NCBI GenBank assembly: GCA_965221135.1
Contig: CBDCRZ010000127.1
Span: 1-64,000 of the forward strand
Length of the DNA: 64,000 nucleotides
DNA from: Sansalvadorimonas sp965221135
Lineage (GTDB): Bacteria; Pseudomonadota; Gammaproteobacteria; Pseudomonadales; Endozoicomonadaceae
Reading direction: 5' to 3'
Shown here: piece by piece, positions 42,494 through 51,540 of the stretch
Position numbering within the stretch: position 1 is the first letter of the stretch
Layout of the letters: each line of letters begins with the position of its first letter
Notes under the pieces: generated by a model
Databases searched by the model: none
Seen by the model: the letters and a program-made list of their open reading frames with translations, nothing else
Told to the model about the DNA's origin: nothing
Program-made: the position numbers and the translations under genes

Positions 42494-44506
42494 ATGATCA
42501 AAGCCCGTTCCCACAATGAATACCATGAACAGCTCGAAGCTATTGATGATATTCCTGATAACGTCTCAGGCAATGAAAACCTGAACGATATGGTGGCCGA
42601 AGGTCGTCGTAACTTTATGAAGGGTGGTCTTGGCATCGCCATGGCCGGTTTCCTGGGTGGCTCACTGCTAAGCACCTCTGGCTGCAGTTCTGAAAAGGCA
42701 GCTCCTGCGACAGCGGCTGCCCCGACAATTGGTTTCAAACCAATTCCTGTGGAAACCGCTGTTAACTTTGACTCTGTCACTGTGCCTGAAGGCTACACCG
42801 CGCAGGCGTTCTTCTCATGGGGTGACCCTGTGGAAGCGGGTGCCCCTGCCTGGAAGGCTGATGGCTCCAACACCTGGCAGGACCAGATGAAACAGGCAGG
42901 ACAAAACCACGACGGCATGTGGTTCTTCCCTTTCGACGGAGAAGAGAACACTCGTGGCCTGCTGGTAATCAATCACGAATACATTAACCAGACCATTCAC
43001 CCCAATGGCATGACCGAAATGAAGGATGCCATGGGCAAGGTCGCTCGCGACCCGAATGAAGTAAAGAAAGAGATGGCAGCCCATGGCGTTAGCATCATCG
43101 AGGTAAAACTCGACAGCAACAGCAACTGGATGCGTGTCGAAGGCTCAAGCTACAACCGTCGTATCACCGGTATGACACCTATGGAACTGACCGGTGAAGT
43201 CGCTGGTACCGATAGTCTGAAAACAACGGCTGACCCAATGGGCAAAACCGTACTGGGAACCCTGAACAACTGCGCCAACGGTATCACCCCATGGGGCACC
43301 TACCTGGCCTGCGAAGAGAACTGGAAAAACTACTTCGTTAACCGTAACAAGGACGATTACAAAACCCGTACCGAGCACAACCGTTACGGTGTAGGCAATG
43401 GCGACAACGCCAAGTACTACAGCTGGGATGCTACCGAGCCTCGTTTCAACGCAACCCCTGACGAAACCCAGGCCCACGGTGGTTTTGTGAATGAGCCTAA
43501 CCGCTTTGGCTGGGTAGTAGAGATTGATCCTTTCGACCCTGCAAGCACACCCAAGAAGCGCACGTCCATGGGGCGCCTTGTTCGTGAGTGCTCCACACTC
43601 TCACTGGGCGATGATAACCGTCTGGCTTACTACTTCGGTGATGACACCCGCGGCGAGTATGTTTACAAGTTTGTTGCCGATGGAACCTATGTTCCCGAAA
43701 ACAAAGCTGCGAACAGTGAACTGCTGGACAAGGGCACACTGTACGCTGCGGCCTTCCATGAAGATGGCAAAGGCGAGTGGCTGCCACTGGTATTCGGCCA
43801 GGGTGGCCTGACCCGCCGTAATGGCTTTGCCAGCCAGGCAGAGGTTCTTCTGAATGCACGTCGTGCGGCAGACATTGTTGGCGCAACAACGATGGACCGT
43901 CCTGAGTGGGTGACTGTTCACCCAACCACCCGTGAAGTGTTTGTCACCCTCACCAACAACAAACATCGCGGCAAGAAAGAAGATCAGGACACCAACTCAG
44001 CCAACCCTCGCAAGGACAACCGTCACGGTCAGATCATCCGCTTCAATGAAGCGGGAGCTGACCCAACGGCAACCACCTTTAACTGGGAACTCTTCCTCCT
44101 GGCCGGTGACAAGCCGGGCGCCACACTGGCTGACGGCAGCGCGGTAAAAGAGAACCATATCGGTACGATTAAGGGCGATATCTTCTCTTCCCCGGATGGC
44201 ATCTGGTTCGACTTCGATGGCCGTCTATGGGTACAGACTGACTATGGCGATAAGAAAGACCTGAACGTGAACATGGGCACCAACCAGATGCTCTGCTGTG
44301 ACCCAGGCGATGGTGAGATGAAGCGTTTCCTCGTTGGCCCACGTGGTTGTGAGATCACTGGCATTACCACCACGCCAAATGGCCGTGCCATGTGGGTGAA
44401 CGTACAGCATCCTGGTCTGAGCTACCCTGCCAGCGATGGTACAACCCGCCCTCGTTCCACCACCGTTCTCATCACCAAAGACGATGGCGGTGTGATCGGC
44501 AGTTAA
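42494..44506 (+). CDS. phoX: PhoX-family alkaline phosphatase
   Basis: A 670-residue PhoX-family (DUF839) protein. A twin-arginine signal RRNFMKGG lies at residues 38-45, followed by a hydrophobic region and a possible lipobox-like LSTSGCSS. The domain shows TPWGTYLACEENWKNYF and HPTTREVFVTLTNNK, which carry Glu/Asp ligands for the calcium/iron cluster of PhoX. It removes phosphate from organic esters outside the cytoplasm. ATG 42494 is used; the open frame reaches 42482. The upstream tandem Pho boxes support control by PhoB. Confidence 0.92.
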   Translation: MIKARSHNEYHEQLEAIDDIPDNVSGNENLNDMVAEGRRNFMKGGLGIAMAGFLGGSLLSTSGCSSEKAAPATAAAPTIGFKPIPVETAVNFDSVTVPEGYTAQAFFSWGDPVEAGAPAWKADGSNTWQDQMKQAGQNHDGMWFFPFDGEENTRGLLVINHEYINQTIHPNGMTEMKDAMGKVARDPNEVKKEMAAHGVSIIEVKLDSNSNWMRVEGSSYNRRITGMTPMELTGEVAGTDSLKTTADPMGKTVLGTLNNCANGITPWGTYLACEENWKNYFVNRNKDDYKTRTEHNRYGVGNGDNAKYYSWDATEPRFNATPDETQAHGGFVNEPNRFGWVVEIDPFDPASTPKKRTSMGRLVRECSTLSLGDDNRLAYYFGDDTRGEYVYKFVADGTYVPENKAANSELLDKGTLYAAAFHEDGKGEWLPLVFGQGGLTRRNGFASQAEVLLNARRAADIVGATTMDRPEWVTVHPTTREVFVTLTNNKHRGKKEDQDTNSANPRKDNRHGQIIRFNEAGADPTATTFNWELFLLAGDKPGATLADGSAVKENHIGTIKGDIFSSPDGIWFDFDGRLWVQTDYGDKKDLNVNMGTNQMLCCDPGDGEMKRFLVGPRGCEITGITTTPNGRAMWVNVQHPGLSYPASDGTTRPRSTTVLITKDDGGVIGS

Positions 44507-44650
44507 TCAGCAGGTTAAGTCAGCCACCGATAGTCACTGGCTGACTACCCGCTATTTAATCGCTGTATCCGCTTAAGCATCGTTATTGTGCTCCCCTGAA
44601 CAAGGGGGGCATGGTTATGAGGCTCAGGGCTTTCAGGGGTGTTATTCTGA

Positions 44651-44974
44651 CTACTGTCCGAAGATACAGGGATCGGACAGCTGCGGGGCATCGCCCCTGG
44701 ATTTCACGTAGTCAATTGACACTGTACCGGACAGTGTTCCGGAGTTAATGCAGTTATTTTCTACCCAGAGCACGCCCACTCCAGCATCAACCTGTCCACA
44801 TTTTGTACCCCACCGGGGGTTGAAACAGAGCTGATACTCCCCGCCCTTGCCGTCCATCTCACAGACAGTACCCGGATGACCTCTACATTCATACCAGTCA
44901 GCCTGTGAGACAGAAGTGATGGTCAGAAATAACGGCAGGATTGTCAGGATACAGATCTTGCTGCGATGATTCAT
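44651..44974 (-). CDS. Small secreted Cys-rich protein
   Basis: A 107-residue protein with a signal peptide (ILTILPLFLTITSVSQA, cut before DWYEC) and six cysteines in the mature part (YEC, TVC, QLC, TKC, NNC, DPC), probably three disulfides. No family is recognised. It could be a secreted factor or an envelope protein. It is a single gene, convergent with phoX. Confidence 0.65.
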   Translation of the reverse strand: MNHRSKICILTILPLFLTITSVSQADWYECRGHPGTVCEMDGKGGEYQLCFNPRWGTKCGQVDAGVGVLWVENNCINSGTLSGTVSIDYVKSRGDAPQLSDPCIFGQ

Positions 44975-45221
44975 AGCTTTCCTCTATATTCATAGTCTTC
45001 CCCCGTTAACAGGCCGGGAGCATTTCGCAGGTGGCTTATTATGGTTCATTCAACAGGGCTTGCCATCAAAAATGCTGCACATTTCTTACAATCAGAAGTC
45101 TTACAATCAGAAGTCCTACAACCATAAAGCTGCGGCAAGAGTGATGCTTTTCAGAGGAAACATAGCGTTATCCTGCCTGGAAGGGAGAACTGACTATAGA
45201 TGCTCTTGAACAGGCGGGCAT

Positions 45222-45253
45222 AAAAAACCCAACATCGATGTATTGGGTTTTGG
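45222..45253 (-). terminator. Intrinsic terminator of the DAHP synthase gene
   Basis: AAAACCCAA / TTGGGTTTT with T-run on the minus strand, downstream of the DAHP synthase gene. Confidence 0.7.
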
Positions 45254-45329
45254 TAACGGCAATAGGATAACTTTATTTATCTTATACAAGACCGGATGAT
45301 CCTTGCGAACCGGCCTTTGCGCATTTTTT

Positions 45330-45440
45330 ACCACAGAGGGCACAGAGACCACAGAGGAAAAGCAAAAGCTATTGATTAAGAACTTCTAAAAAGAGCTTTT
45401 GCTTTTTACTAAAGAGCTCTTCTCTGTGCCCTCTGTGGTT
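45330..45440. repeat. Dispersed CACAGAG intergenic repeat, copy 2
   Basis: ACCACAGAGGGCACAGAGACC and CACAGAGGAAAAGCAAAAGC on the left, with the mirrored GCTTTTGCTTTTTACTAAAG and CTGTGCCCTCTGTGGTT on the right. It matches the element at 23555-23733 in inverted order. Confidence 0.8.
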
Positions 45441-45453
45441 AAAGGCTTTAGCT

Positions 45454-46815
45454 TTACAGCCCCAGCTGATCTTTACGGCACTGCTTCAAAGTATCCGCAA
45501 TCAGGAACGCCATTTCCAGTGACTGGTTAGCATTCATACGTGGGTCACAGTGGGTTCTGTAACGCTCTTTGAGAGTGTCTTCTGTCACCTTGTGTGTACC
45601 ACCCAGACATTCAGTCACATTCTGGCCGGTCATCTCAAAGTGCACACCACCGGCATAAGAACCTTCAGCACGGTGAACCGCGAAGAAGTTACGCACCTCC
45701 TGCAATACACGACTGACGTCACGGGTTTTGTAATCGCCGGCGGTAATGGTATTGCCGTGCATAGGATCACAGCTCCACACCACCTTGCGGCCTTCACGCT
45801 CGATAGCCTTAACCAATGGTGGCAGACCGTCTTCAACCTTATCTGCCCCCATACGCACAATCACGGTGGCACGACCTGCGATGTTGTCTGGATTAATAAT
45901 ATCCAACAGCCGCAGCAGGTCATCCGGTGGCAGGCTTGGGCCGGCCTTGATACCTACCGGGTTGTGAATACCGCGCATAAACTCAACATGAGCGCCTTCA
46001 GGCTGACGGGTACGGTCGCCGATCCACAGCATGTGGGCGGAGCAGTCATACCAGTCGCCGGTAAGGCTGTCTTTGCGGGTCAGAGCCTGTTCATAAGGCA
46101 ACAGCAGCGCCTCATGGGAGGTGTAGAAGCTGGTTTCACGAATCGCTGCGCTGTTTTCAGCGGTAATGCCACAGGCCTTCATAAAGGCCAGGGTTTCATC
46201 AATACGTTCCGCCATCTGCTGGAAGTGTTCAACCGCCGGGGAAGACTTGGCAAAATCGAGGTTCCAGGAGTGGATCTGTTCCAGAGACGCCAGCCCGCCC
46301 TGGGCAAAGGCCCGCAGAAGGTTCAGTGTCGAGGAAGCCTGATGGTAAACCGAGAGCATCCGTTCCGGGTCAGGAATACGGCCCTCAGGGGTAAACTCGT
46401 TACTGTTGACGATATCGCCGCGATAAGTGGGCAGTTCCAGTCCATCACGGGTTTCAGTGGGCTTGGAGCGAGGCTTGGCGAACTGACCCGCCATACGACC
46501 AACCTTCACCACCGGGCAGCCGGCACCAAAGGTGAGAACCACAGCCATCTGCATCAGTACTTTAAAGGTGTCGCGGATATTCACCGCATTAAATTCGGCA
46601 AAACTCTCGGCACAGTCCCCCCCCTGAAGCAGGAACGCCTTGCCATCGGCCACATTGGCCAGCTGACTGGTTAATGCGCGGACTTCCCCGGCAAAGACCA
46701 GAGGCGGCATTTTTTTCAGGCCATCTTCTACCTGCTGCAGCTTGGCAGCATCCGGGTATTCTGGCATTTGCAGAGCCGTATGATTTTTCCAGCTATCAGG
46801 TGTCCACAGGGACAT
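45454..46815 (-). CDS. DAHP synthase, class II
   Basis: A 453-residue class II 3-deoxy-D-arabino-heptulosonate 7-phosphate synthase, the first step of aromatic amino acid synthesis. The class shows in LLQGGDCAESF, KVGRMAGQFAKPRS, NPVGIKAGPSLPPDDLLRLL and the end VTECLGGTHKVTE. Metal ligands of this class (Cys, His, Glu, Asp) are in GGDCAESF, SCDPMHGN, GGVHFEMTG and HCDPRMN. The start is ATG 46815 after GGGAG. No clustering with other aro genes is seen. Confidence 0.94.
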   Translation of the reverse strand: MSLWTPDSWKNHTALQMPEYPDAAKLQQVEDGLKKMPPLVFAGEVRALTSQLANVADGKAFLLQGGDCAESFAEFNAVNIRDTFKVLMQMAVVLTFGAGCPVVKVGRMAGQFAKPRSKPTETRDGLELPTYRGDIVNSNEFTPEGRIPDPERMLSVYHQASSTLNLLRAFAQGGLASLEQIHSWNLDFAKSSPAVEHFQQMAERIDETLAFMKACGITAENSAAIRETSFYTSHEALLLPYEQALTRKDSLTGDWYDCSAHMLWIGDRTRQPEGAHVEFMRGIHNPVGIKAGPSLPPDDLLRLLDIINPDNIAGRATVIVRMGADKVEDGLPPLVKAIEREGRKVVWSCDPMHGNTITAGDYKTRDVSRVLQEVRNFFAVHRAEGSYAGGVHFEMTGQNVTECLGGTHKVTEDTLKERYRTHCDPRMNANQSLEMAFLIADTLKQCRKDQLGL

Positions 46816-46963
46816 CGGTGTACTCCCACTCATCACTGATCGAGCTATTTACAATAGTTGATGTACATTACCACCTGTAGATGCAGCTGGCACCTTTTCA
46901 AGGGTTTTGGTGACAACTTGGTTAGCCCTTCTGGCCAAATACGGCTTTTACCTGTAACGCTTC

Positions 46964-46992
46964 TTGTAGAATGCAAAAGCCTTACATATGAT
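46964..46992 (+). promoter_or_regulatory. Promoter of the leader/IlvM-like operon
   Basis: TTGTAG (46964-46969) and TATGAT (46987-46992) are separated by 17 bp. Transcription would begin near 47000, upstream of the leader peptide. Confidence 0.55.
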
Positions 46993-47032
46993 TGCTAGCC
47001 ATTATATAACGACTTCTGACTTGAGCAGGCTG

Positions 47033-47122
47033 ATGATCGCGAACAACATCTCTCTCAAAGGCAAAACCATCATGACCGGTATGATTATTATGATCATACG
47101 CCGGGGGATAGGTCAGGCCTGA
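47033..47122 (+). CDS. Isoleucine-rich attenuator leader peptide
   Basis: A 29-codon frame reads MIANNISLKGKTIMTG MIIMIIRRGIGQA, with eight Ile codons, five of them in the last fifteen codons. A weak GAGCAGG site precedes the ATG by 4 bp. Codons 23-25 (CGC CGG GGG, 47099-47107) can pair with the CCCCCG arm of the terminator at 47139-47172. This is the classical arrangement in which ribosome stalling at Ile codons frees an antiterminator arm, as in the ilvGMEDA leader of enterics. The pairing was found by eye. Confidence 0.6.
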   Translation: MIANNISLKGKTIMTGMIIMIIRRGIGQA

Positions 47123-47138
47123 AAGCCAGAAGCCAAAC

Positions 47139-47172
47139 AAACCCCCGCACTGAAAGGTTCGGGGGTTTTTTT
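47139..47172 (+). terminator. Attenuator terminator before IlvM-like gene
   Basis: AACCCCCG pairs with CGGGGGTT across a 15-nt loop and is followed by seven T residues. The left arm can alternatively pair with CCGGGGG (47101-47107) in the leader peptide sequence. Confidence 0.75.
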
Positions 47173-47260
47173 ATAACTGTTTATTTATAACTCATGTTTT
47201 TTATGGCTCATGACAATGAGCAGAAGTCGGTTCAGCCGACTACGAAGAGGAGCAGAACCA

Positions 47261-47536
47261 ATGGCGCAGGCAAATGAAAAGCAGCCCAAGCAGAAGCAGT
47301 ACCGACTTAAGCTGGTGACCAGTAATACTCCGGGCTGCCTGGAGCGTGTCTTGAATAACAGCCGCAATGGTGGGTTTGATGTTGATGATTTCAAGGCCAC
47401 CCTGTGCTCAGACCGCAATCAATATGACATTGATCTGCACCTGTCTGGCGCGCAAAGCCAAAACAACCTGATTATGGCCCTGCTGCAGGAAAGTGATGTT
47501 CGGTCTCTGACACCTTGTCGCCGAATGCCTTCATAA
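47261..47536 (+). CDS. Orphan IlvM-like ACT-domain protein
   Basis: A 91-residue ACT-domain protein from ATG 47261, preceded by AGAGGAG. The pattern follows acetolactate synthase II small subunit IlvM: YRLKLVTSNTPGCLERVL, then NGGFDVDDFKATLC and YDIDLHLSG, and a helix NNLIMALLQESDVRSL. IlvM makes the large subunit active and stable. No large subunit gene is adjacent, so this protein must act with an enzyme encoded elsewhere or have another task. The upstream Ile leader and terminator fit control by isoleucine supply. Confidence 0.7.
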   Translation: MAQANEKQPKQKQYRLKLVTSNTPGCLERVLNNSRNGGFDVDDFKATLCSDRNQYDIDLHLSGAQSQNNLIMALLQESDVRSLTPCRRMPS

Positions 47537-47581
47537 CTGAAATGAAGGCCTGGCGACGTTAAGACCTGGCGAAGTGAGGGC

Positions 47582-48067
47582 TTAATGCAGTGAAGGCTTA
47601 ATGCCATCTTCAGCTTCAACAGGCATCATACGTTCGTCGCCCTGGAACAGGTACTGCATCTGCTGACATTCCTGAAGCAGCTGTCGTACGGTTTCCAGAG
47701 TTACGCCAAAGAATTCGTCAAACTGCTCAATGGTCACTCCCTGGGTCGTTAGAATAAACGACGACGCCACAAGCATGGCACCTGTGTCATCCGGGGTATT
47801 CACAAACAGTTTGATTGTCGGGAAGGACATGTTCAGGCGCAGAAGGTCAGCAGTCAAAGGCAGAATGGCTGCATTACGCACATCCAGCTCTGTGGTGAAT
47901 ACCACGCCCCAGGGTTCAACAAACAGACGACTGTCGACAACGCCCTCCTCAGCCTGCATAGCATTCACATGCAGACCATTACACTCTTCACAAATGGACG
48001 TTTCGTAGCCAGCTTTGTCCAGCCACTTTTCCAACAGTGCGATATCAGGTACCAGCAAGTCGTGCAT
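47582..48067 (-). CDS. YbjN-domain-like protein
   Basis: A 161-residue acidic cytoplasmic protein of the YbjN/type III chaperone-like fold: LEKWLDKAGYETSICEECNG, a long helix after VRNAAILPLTADLLRLN and FPTIKLFVNTPDDTG. YbjN regulates several phenotypes in enterics, but the molecular function is not known. It lies upstream of the EspL-like effector on the same strand, 134 bp from its end, yet a chaperone role for that effector is only a guess. Confidence 0.6.
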   Translation of the reverse strand: MHDLLVPDIALLEKWLDKAGYETSICEECNGLHVNAMQAEEGVVDSRLFVEPWGVVFTTELDVRNAAILPLTADLLRLNMSFPTIKLFVNTPDDTGAMLVASSFILTTQGVTIEQFDEFFGVTLETVRQLLQECQQMQYLFQGDERMMPVEAEDGIKPSLH

Positions 48068-48201
48068 CTAACTTCATCTCAAAAACAGCAGAATTCAGGG
48101 ATGCTCCCCCTGCTTTGTATAAAGACAACAGGGAAATCCATCAAAGTGAAAGCAGACTTTACTTGAATTTGTATGACAGTGCGACTGTACACACCTCAAT
48201 T

Positions 48202-49956
48202 TTAAACCTGTGAGATTTGTGTTACCTGCATTAGCTCCCTAATACTTGCCGAACTCAGTCTGTGCATGCTGCCATGAATCAGACCTTGAAAATAATCCAT
48301 AAATAACTCGGGCCTTTCGTTATAGACGACTCTAATGAGGTATCTCCCACCAGCACGAGCACCCAGGAGCCCCCCTTTTAAAATCGCCACCTTGTCGACT
48401 TCTGGCAGATTACTGTTCACTATCTCGAAATACACACAACTCAACATACTAACGTTGTCGTTTTGCGCAATTCGGTAAAACATCCTGTTACCATCACACC
48501 TGGCTTGTAACAAAACCTTTTTCCCTTCAGGGCTTAAATGACTACCCAAAACTTTCTTCACGTAGCTGATCAAAGCTGCTTCATTATTTATGAACGCTGC
48601 CAAACAACAGCCTGTTAAACCCTCACCATAACTGGCCATAAGCACCTGTATCTTAAGCTCTTCAGGCCAGGCACGGTTCAAGATAATGGCCATATACTGC
48701 TCGACTGGATCCCCCCTGTTTTCTTTCATAGCGGTCAACAGTACTGGCTCACCACGATGATTCGTGCAACAGAGTTGTTTGATTTTTTCCTTCTCAGACA
48801 TGGCGCTACAGTCAACGAAATCAAAAGCAGCCTTGAATACATCCAGCCGGCCCTCCATCAACTCTTTACTCATACGACATTCCAATCCACTGTCTGACCG
48901 GCACAACTTCTGTGGATCCAGCCTGTCAACGACATCCAAAAAGTGTCCTTCTCTTATCAACTCCCTGATCAGTTCTGGTGATACGTTACATTCAAATAAC
49001 TGCACATCACTCATTTTTTTAGCTGCGACGAAAGAACCTTCGGTAGCATGAGAGCCCTCAGCACCAAGAGAGCCCTCAGCACCAAAAGAGCCCTCAGCAC
49101 CAAAAGAGCCCTCAGCAACTGAAAAATCATCAGGGACAAGGTTGATGCTGGTGATTATTAGCGGGATATCCTGCAAACACTGGTGACCATTTCCATTCCA
49201 CAAATCATCAAGCGTTAACTTATTTGCCAGATCAAGAGAAGGTAGAAGAACGGTGGTGTGATCCAGGGTTATATTGGGATCGTAGTAATAAATTTTTACC
49301 CCTTCCTTATTCCCCACAAACCGCAATGCCATCATGTGTTCTACTGTAGAAAACAGGTAGTTCACTGTGTGTTCATCCTGCTGGCTTGCAAAATGCCGCT
49401 GACATATATGATCCACAACCTGCCCAAAAGCCGGCCTGGAAAAGTAATACCCCTCTTTACTGGTCTTGAGAGCAAAGTGCCTGTCATACCAGCTCATTTT
49501 AAACGAGGTAATTTCTTCGATGTCATATTTTTCGGCGATAGCGCTGAAATCATTTTCCAGGCCAATCCCCCCTCGCGCATAGAGACAGGCAAAGTCCCGG
49601 CACGCAACCCTCCTTGCCTGACAACCATCACTCACACGAACCGCACCGTTATAATTTGTAGAGTTCGTCGGAGGGATAACCGTTATTTTCCGTGCAGCAG
49701 ATACACTGGCGCCGGACCCTGACACAGGCTCCTCTGAAGAATCCATAACACGGCACTGCTGCTTAGGGGAAAACTCTGCAGCTTGCCGACTCGAATCAGA
49801 ACTACCCTCCGCTCCATTCAGGAACACTTCACTCTCAGAAAGTATCAGGGGCTGGACAGACGCTCCTGATAACAGAGCGGCTTCAGGTGTCGTTTCACGC
49901 TGGTCGTGACTGTCAGACAAACAGCCAGAACCCAACGGGGAAGAGAGTCGTTTCAT
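48202..49956 (-). CDS. ShET2/EspL-like type III effector candidate
   Basis: A 584-residue protein resembling the ShET2/EspL/OspD effectors, cysteine proteases injected into host cells. Visible are ACRDFACLYARGG (Cys124), FSTVEHMMALRF (His207) and KIYYYDPNITLDH (Asp226). The spacing (83 and 19) is close to that I recall for EspL Cys47-His131-Asp153. The first 110 residues are Ser-rich and probably carry a secretion signal. Residues about 285-310 are tandem EGSFGA repeats. The rest (from DVVDRLDPQKLC) is helix-rich, possibly ankyrin-like. Type III secretion genes are not in the window. Confidence 0.68.
   Translation of the reverse strand: MKRLSSPLGSGCLSDSHDQRETTPEAALLSGASVQPLILSESEVFLNGAEGSSDSSRQAAEFSPKQQCRVMDSSEEPVSGSGASVSAARKITVIPPTNSTNYNGAVRVSDGCQARRVACRDFACLYARGGIGLENDFSAIAEKYDIEEITSFKMSWYDRHFALKTSKEGYYFSRPAFGQVVDHICQRHFASQQDEHTVNYLFSTVEHMMALRFVGNKEGVKIYYYDPNITLDHTTVLLPSLDLANKLTLDDLWNGNGHQCLQDIPLIITSINLVPDDFSVAEGSFGAEGSFGAEGSLGAEGSHATEGSFVAAKKMSDVQLFECNVSPELIRELIREGHFLDVVDRLDPQKLCRSDSGLECRMSKELMEGRLDVFKAAFDFVDCSAMSEKEKIKQLCCTNHRGEPVLLTAMKENRGDPVEQYMAIILNRAWPEELKIQVLMASYGEGLTGCCLAAFINNEAALISYVKKVLGSHLSPEGKKVLLQARCDGNRMFYRIAQNDNVSMLSCVYFEIVNSNLPEVDKVAILKGGLLGARAGGRYLIRVVYNERPELFMDYFQGLIHGSMHRLSSASIRELMQVTQISQV
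49066..49125. repeat. 18-bp tandem repeats in effector gene
   Basis: Three to four copies of an 18-bp unit (GAGCCCTCAGCACCAAAA type) encode repeated GSFGAE hexapeptides. Being in frame, their number can change without breaking the gene. Confidence 0.75.
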
Positions 49957-50088
49957 GCCACTTTCGCCATCGAATCAATGATCCGATAGCGTGGCAAAAC
50001 AAGAGGGGGATATAACTAACAAAATGGCCAGGGCAACCGACTTTTCAGCCTTGGCAGCTGCCAACCCGCAACATTTAGCCCTGAGCCA

Positions 50089-50940
50089 TTAACCGGTGGC
50101 AACTGGGCGGGAAGGATCTGTGACCCACTCACTCCAGGAGCCAGCATAGAGCTTTGGCACTGGCAGCCCGGCCAGCACCATCGCCAGAATATTCTGGCAG
50201 GCCGATATACCGGAGCCGCAATAGCAGGCAACGTCACGATCGGCATAAGAAGAGAAATGCCTGCGCAGAACATCCGGAGATAGGAAGTAGCCGTGTTCAT
50301 CCGTTACCTTTGAACAAGGGCTGCACACAGCACCTGGTATATGACCGGCTTTAGGGTCCAAAGGTTCCACTTCACCACGGAACCGCTCTTCTGCCCGGGC
50401 ATCAACAAGAGCACCACCAAGACCGACAAAACCCGGAACATGTTCTGCTGTTAACAATTGGCTGTCGTTCAATTCCACCTGAAGTGAGGACGCAGGGTAA
50501 TCGGGCAGATCCTGAGTAATGGCTCCGCCTTGCTCCTGCCAATGCCTCAAACCGCCATGAAGGATATACACCGAAGGATGCTCCAGCCAGACAGAGAGCA
50601 TCCACCACAACCTCGACACAAAAAAATGTGAGCCATCATCATACAAAACGATATGACTTTGCTCTGAGACGCCCCAGTGACGTAGCGTTTCCTGAAAAGC
50701 TTCCCGGGAAGGTAAAGGGTGTCGTCCAGTTTTACCAGGCAATACAGGCGCCGCCAAATCATGGGAGGTACTGGCGTAATAAGCACCAGGAATATGCCCT
50801 GCCCAATACTGCTCCTGACCTGCTTCCGAAGACTGCAGACTGTAACGCACATCAAACAGGCGCAGGTCTGGATCCGGCAGCCACTGCTGCAACCGGGCTG
50901 GGTCAATCAGGATACTGCCGCTGGGAAACTGGTCGCTCAT
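50089..50940 (-). CDS. sseA: 3-mercaptopyruvate-type sulfurtransferase
   Basis: A 283-residue two-domain rhodanese of the SseA type. The catalytic Cys is in CYCGSGISACQN (second domain, near residue 236). Family marks are HIPGAYYASTSHDLA and HIPGAVCSPCSKVT. The loop CGSGIS resembles the CGSGVT of mercaptopyruvate sulfurtransferases rather than thiosulfate ones. The start is ATG 50940; a longer frame begins at 50949. It probably handles persulfide sulfur in the cytoplasm. Confidence 0.9.
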   Translation of the reverse strand: MSDQFPSGSILIDPARLQQWLPDPDLRLFDVRYSLQSSEAGQEQYWAGHIPGAYYASTSHDLAAPVLPGKTGRHPLPSREAFQETLRHWGVSEQSHIVLYDDGSHFFVSRLWWMLSVWLEHPSVYILHGGLRHWQEQGGAITQDLPDYPASSLQVELNDSQLLTAEHVPGFVGLGGALVDARAEERFRGEVEPLDPKAGHIPGAVCSPCSKVTDEHGYFLSPDVLRRHFSSYADRDVACYCGSGISACQNILAMVLAGLPVPKLYAGSWSEWVTDPSRPVATG

Positions 50941-51031
50941 TGCTCTCAACTCTTAGTCGTAGTAGTTGTGAATTATTCGCCCTAAACTGGTAGCACTTAA
51001 ACACTTCACTGTCAGCCTGGTGTTCGACTGC

Positions 51032-51367
51032 CTACTCAGTGCCAGAGGGCTTCTGTTGTGGTTGAAGTACCACTTCATCATCAATAATCACACGTCCGGT
51101 GAGCACTTCATCAACATTCACATTATCCACACTCACCTCACCGGAAGCCGTCGGCTCGCTGATGATAATCCGGGTTACATCACCGGTTCTGTCATCCTCA
51201 TCGTTCAGGTCAACTGTGACTTCTGCTGGAGCGTCCAGAAAAGGAGTGTCCGGCACGGCCACTTCATCCTTCATGCTGGTGTTATCGGAAAACATCCAGA
51301 AGCCGGCAGCCACGATAATAGTCGCTCCTGCCACAATACCCACTGCCAGTTTTGTTTCCTTGTTCAT
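51032..51367 (-). CDS. Small membrane-anchored acidic protein
   Basis: A 111-residue protein with one N-terminal membrane segment (LAVGIVAGATIIVAAGFWMF) and an acidic periplasmic domain with two similar strands (EVTVDLNDEDDRTGDVTRII and SVDNVNVDEVLTGRVIIDDE). No family is recognised. Confidence 0.6.
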   Translation of the reverse strand: MNKETKLAVGIVAGATIIVAAGFWMFSDNTSMKDEVAVPDTPFLDAPAEVTVDLNDEDDRTGDVTRIIISEPTASGEVSVDNVNVDEVLTGRVIIDDEVVLQPQQKPSGTE

Positions 51368-51540
51368 TAATCACCCACCACTTTACTTGTACTGTACTTG
51401 TATAAGCCTCACGGCAGTGTAAAGCCTGTGGTTATGACCAACAACCATCACACTCATCAGAACGCTCGTATCAGGAGAGCATAAATCTCAGGTATAAAAA
51501 ATGCGCCCGCAGGCGCATTGAAGGAATCCGATCAATACAC

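Larger units (their letters stand above)
44975..45453. other. Repeat-rich intergenic region
   Basis: No gene was seen. It contains a 15-bp tandem duplication CTTACAATCAGAAGT (45085-45114), the terminator at 45222-45253 and the inverted second copy of the CACAGAG element (45330-45440). Confidence 0.5.

Noticed and set aside
44519..44545. Hairpin after phoX as a terminator
   Set aside because: The stem GTCAGCCA/TGGCTGAC is clear, but no T-run follows on either strand.
45550..46674. 374-codon plus-strand frame
   Set aside because: Antisense shadow of the class II DAHP synthase gene.
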